From Thermodesulfovibrionales bacterium (GTDB lineage Bacteria; Nitrospirota; Thermodesulfovibrionia; Thermodesulfovibrionales; SM23-35), in assembly GCA_022013235.1 (NCBI GenBank), contig JAKLQR010000343.1, positions 1-7,129 on the forward strand: a stretch of DNA of 7,129 bases. The letters are read 5' to 3'. Shown here piece by piece: positions 5,958 through 7,129 of this stretch. The notes beneath the pieces were generated by a model. That model saw nothing but the letters and a program-made list of their open reading frames with translations. It was not told where the DNA came from and did not search any database. The position numbers and the translations under genes were made by a program. How positions within the stretch are numbered: the first letter of the stretch is position 1; every line of letters begins with the position of its first letter.

Positions 5958-6137
5958 TTAATGCCCGGCTCTGCACCAGCTCAGACAACAACCGTCATCA
6001 CTCTGTGCAGTCTCCATCACAGTAAAGCTATCTACCCTGAGGTAGAAGAGTTTCTGTCCCTTGCTTGTGGACATCAATGATGACCATACCTCTGGCATGA
6101 TGACCATCAGTATTGGTAGGACCCCGGAGAAAACCAT
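5958..6137 (-). CDS. Possible 59-aa small protein, unknown
   Basis: An uninterrupted 59-codon frame on the same strand as its neighbours, starting MVFSGVLPILMVIMPEVW and ending CCLSWCRAGH. The first 18 residues are hydrophobic enough for a membrane or signal-like segment, and three cysteines sit near the C-terminus. I recognise no family. AAAGGA lies 12 bases before the ATG, rather far; a small hairpin (GGAAAT/ATTTCC, 6140-6152) in between could shorten the distance. An internal ATG at 6107 overlaps the stop of a 20-codon frame (6169-6107) as TGATG, an alternative coupled start for a 49-residue form. The frame occupies most of an otherwise empty spacer, but chance cannot be excluded. Confidence 0.3.
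   Translation of the reverse strand: MVFSGVLPILMVIMPEVWSSLMSTSKGQKLFYLRVDSFTVMETAQSDDGCCLSWCRAGH
6077..6107. repeat. Two 11-bp direct repeats, 20-bp period
   Basis: ATGATGACCAT occurs at 6077-6087 and 6097-6107. The 20-base period is not a multiple of three, so it is not explained by a peptide repeat. Two copies at about two helical turns could be a paired protein-binding site, or coincidence. Confidence 0.35.
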
Positions 6138-6242
6138 GTGGAAATGATTTCCTTTGAGGTGCTACCCATATTTACCTTGTTTGAGGAGTATTACCCTATG
6201 GGAAGAACTACGATGAATACTGAATCAAACGCAGGAAGAGCT

Positions 6243-6884
6243 TTATATCTGAATACCCGTCCATTTGCTATTAAATATTTTTCCGTTTTCCAGAAACCCG
6301 ATATATGTTGCCCCTAAGATCCTGTTGGGTTTATCGGATAAGATTCGTTTCACTATCTCAAAGAGTTTGGCAAGCCGTGCCTGCTCTCCTGCGGGATCGT
6401 CATAGCGGTGCCGCATGAAGAAGATCACCCGGAAGGCTCCCTGTCCGGCATAGTGCCTCCTGATCTTTGCAATCAGCTGATCGTCATTCATATGGCCGTT
6501 GTCAAATTCAAAATAAATATTTCCCAGATGGGCATCGGGGTTTTCCCTGATCTTCTTGACGGATAACTCTTCAATCCCCTGAAGGTTCCTGTCATAAAGA
6601 TATCGGGCTAAACAGTCCCTTAATTGATTGTCATGGAGGAAGTGATGGTTTCCGACATCCTTCTTCTTGGTATAGGGGCTTCCATAGACTGCATGCATTC
6701 CCTGGTTGTGGAGCTTTCTTAAGGGAGGGACTCTCTTGGTTCTGGTCATCTTTTCAAGCTCATTTCTGATGACAGCCGATCCACGGCTGGTATATCTGCC
6801 ATTGGCAAGGATAATGATATTGCGAACTGTAGACCATTCTACGGCATCAATAAACTTCCGGATATGGATTCGCGATATATACAT
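6243..6884 (-). CDS. Replic_Relax (replication-relaxation) family protein
   Basis: 213 residues. The N-terminal part (about 1-75) is basic and predicted helical, consistent with the winged-helix DNA-binding region of this family. The family signatures follow: H81-F-L-x-x-N86 (the 'HxLxxN' motif), P116-D117, then YFEFDNG with E126/D128, K140 in LIAKIRRHY, and FRVIFFMRHR (151-160) with a closing helical segment. Spacing of PD, ExD and K resembles a PD-(D/E)xK nuclease-like core. The family was named from plasmid replication/relaxation proteins and is found on plasmids and conjugative elements, so nicking, binding or remodelling of an origin is likely. The upstream frame is closed by a TGA before any start codon, making the ATG at 6884 the only sensible start, yet there is no Shine-Dalgarno. 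A large inverted repeat lies immediately upstream and may be its target or control site. Confidence 0.72.
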   Translation of the reverse strand: MYISRIHIRKFIDAVEWSTVRNIIILANGRYTSRGSAVIRNELEKMTRTKRVPPLRKLHNQGMHAVYGSPYTKKKDVGNHHFLHDNQLRDCLARYLYDRNLQGIEELSVKKIRENPDAHLGNIYFEFDNGHMNDDQLIAKIRRHYAGQGAFRVIFFMRHRYDDPAGEQARLAKLFEIVKRILSDKPNRILGATYIGFLENGKIFNSKWTGIQI

Positions 6885-6896
6885 AGAAAAATAGTC

Positions 6897-7025
6897 AGGG
6901 ACGAGGGGGCCTGGGGTTCAACTCCCCAGTTCAGGAGTTTATGATGTCCTCTGGGAAGGCGTCTAAAGTTCTGAACTGGGGAGTTGAAAACTCTGTTTTC
7001 ACTCCCCAGGTTCCCCTCTGTCCCT
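6897..7025. repeat. Large nested inverted repeat upstream of the Replic_Relax gene
   Basis: Perfect 18-bp inner arms: TTCAACTCCCCAGTTCAG (6917-6934) and its complement (6971-6988), around a 36-base centre. Outside them, AGGGAC (6897-6902), AGGGG (6904-6908) and CCTGGGG (6910-6916) face CCCCAGG (7004-7010), CCCCT (7013-7017) and GTCCCT (7020-7025). ACTCCCCAG also appears as a direct repeat (6921-6929, 7001-7009) and inverted (6976-6984), and CTGGGG (6911-6916) can fold locally onto CCCCAG (6924-6929). The block starts 13 bases before the Replic_Relax ATG. It could be an origin or transfer (oriT-like) site, an autoregulatory operator, or a small palindromic mobile repeat. Confidence 0.75.
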
Positions 7026-7035
7026 ATTTGATAAA

Positions 7036-7076
7036 GGCTTTACCAAGCCAAAAGTTTTTGGCTCGGTGTTGGTAAA
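7036..7076. promoter_or_regulatory. Alternative stem-loops, possible attenuator or recombination-type site
   Basis: TTTACCAA (7039-7046) and TTGGTAAA (7069-7076) enclose AGCCAAAA (7046-7053) and TTTTGGCT (7056-7063). GGCTT (7036-7040) can instead pair with AAGCC (7045-7049), excluding the other stems. Neither strand carries a terminator T-run. It lies upstream of the Replic_Relax gene and the larger repeat, in its probable leader. The rest, to 7129, shows no gene I can support. Confidence 0.45.
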
Positions 7077-7129
7077 AGAATAAATATGTACTGGTATTAT
7101 GCAAAGGTATGAATATACCCCTCTTTTCA

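Noticed and set aside
6706..6894. 62-codon + strand frame antisense to the Replic_Relax gene
   Set aside because: Shadow frame; the - strand protein carries ordered family motifs.
6897..7076. CRISPR array
   Set aside because: The repeats are inverted and nested, not regularly spaced direct repeats with unique spacers, and no cas gene is present.
7099..7129. Open + strand frame running off the window end
   Set aside because: Only about ten codons, no Shine-Dalgarno and no recognisable peptide.

Overview
This window has two unlike halves. Positions 1-2656, on the + strand, hold three signal-transduction genes. The first is a receiver/HD-GYP protein, a predicted cyclic-di-GMP phosphodiesterase. 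Next to it is a membrane-anchored GGDEF protein, a predicted diguanylate cyclase. The third is a free-standing CheY-like receiver. The set suggests a free-living Gram-negative-type bacterium with cyclic-di-GMP signalling. The moderate-to-low GC and protein style would fit lineages such as Nitrospirota, Desulfobacterota or anammox planctomycetes, but nothing here fixes the taxon.

Positions 3244-6884, all on the - strand, look like part of an accessory or mobile element. In transcription order they hold a Replic_Relax-type protein (6884-6243), a structured spacer, a zinc-ribbon primase-like protein whose TOPRIM part seems to have lost its catalytic acids (5713-4934), a strong terminator, a VirD4/TraG-like DNA-pumping ATPase with no membrane anchor (4833-3559), and a small two-helix membrane protein (3510-3244). 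A large nested inverted repeat (6897-7025) lies directly upstream of the Replic_Relax gene. I read this set as a possible minimal DNA-mobilisation or plasmid-type processing module. No mating-pore gene, classical relaxase or integrase is visible here.

The halves are separated by a gene-poor stretch (2657-3243). Within it, short peptide stretches in three successive + frames resemble a decayed IS1595-type transposase; this is tentative. The spacer 5714-6242 contains a strong GC-rich hairpin, a perfect Shine-Dalgarno followed by an ATG-TGA start-stop, and a possible 59-codon ORF.

How the genes may work together: on the left, the adjacent phosphodiesterase and cyclase could set opposing local cyclic-di-GMP inputs, while the CheY-like protein is separately transcribed behind a 26-bp perfect palindrome that overlaps the predicted transcription start. 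On the right, the Replic_Relax protein could recognise or nick its upstream repeat, the ATPase would move or remodel DNA, and the small membrane protein could supply the missing anchor. These functional links are inference.
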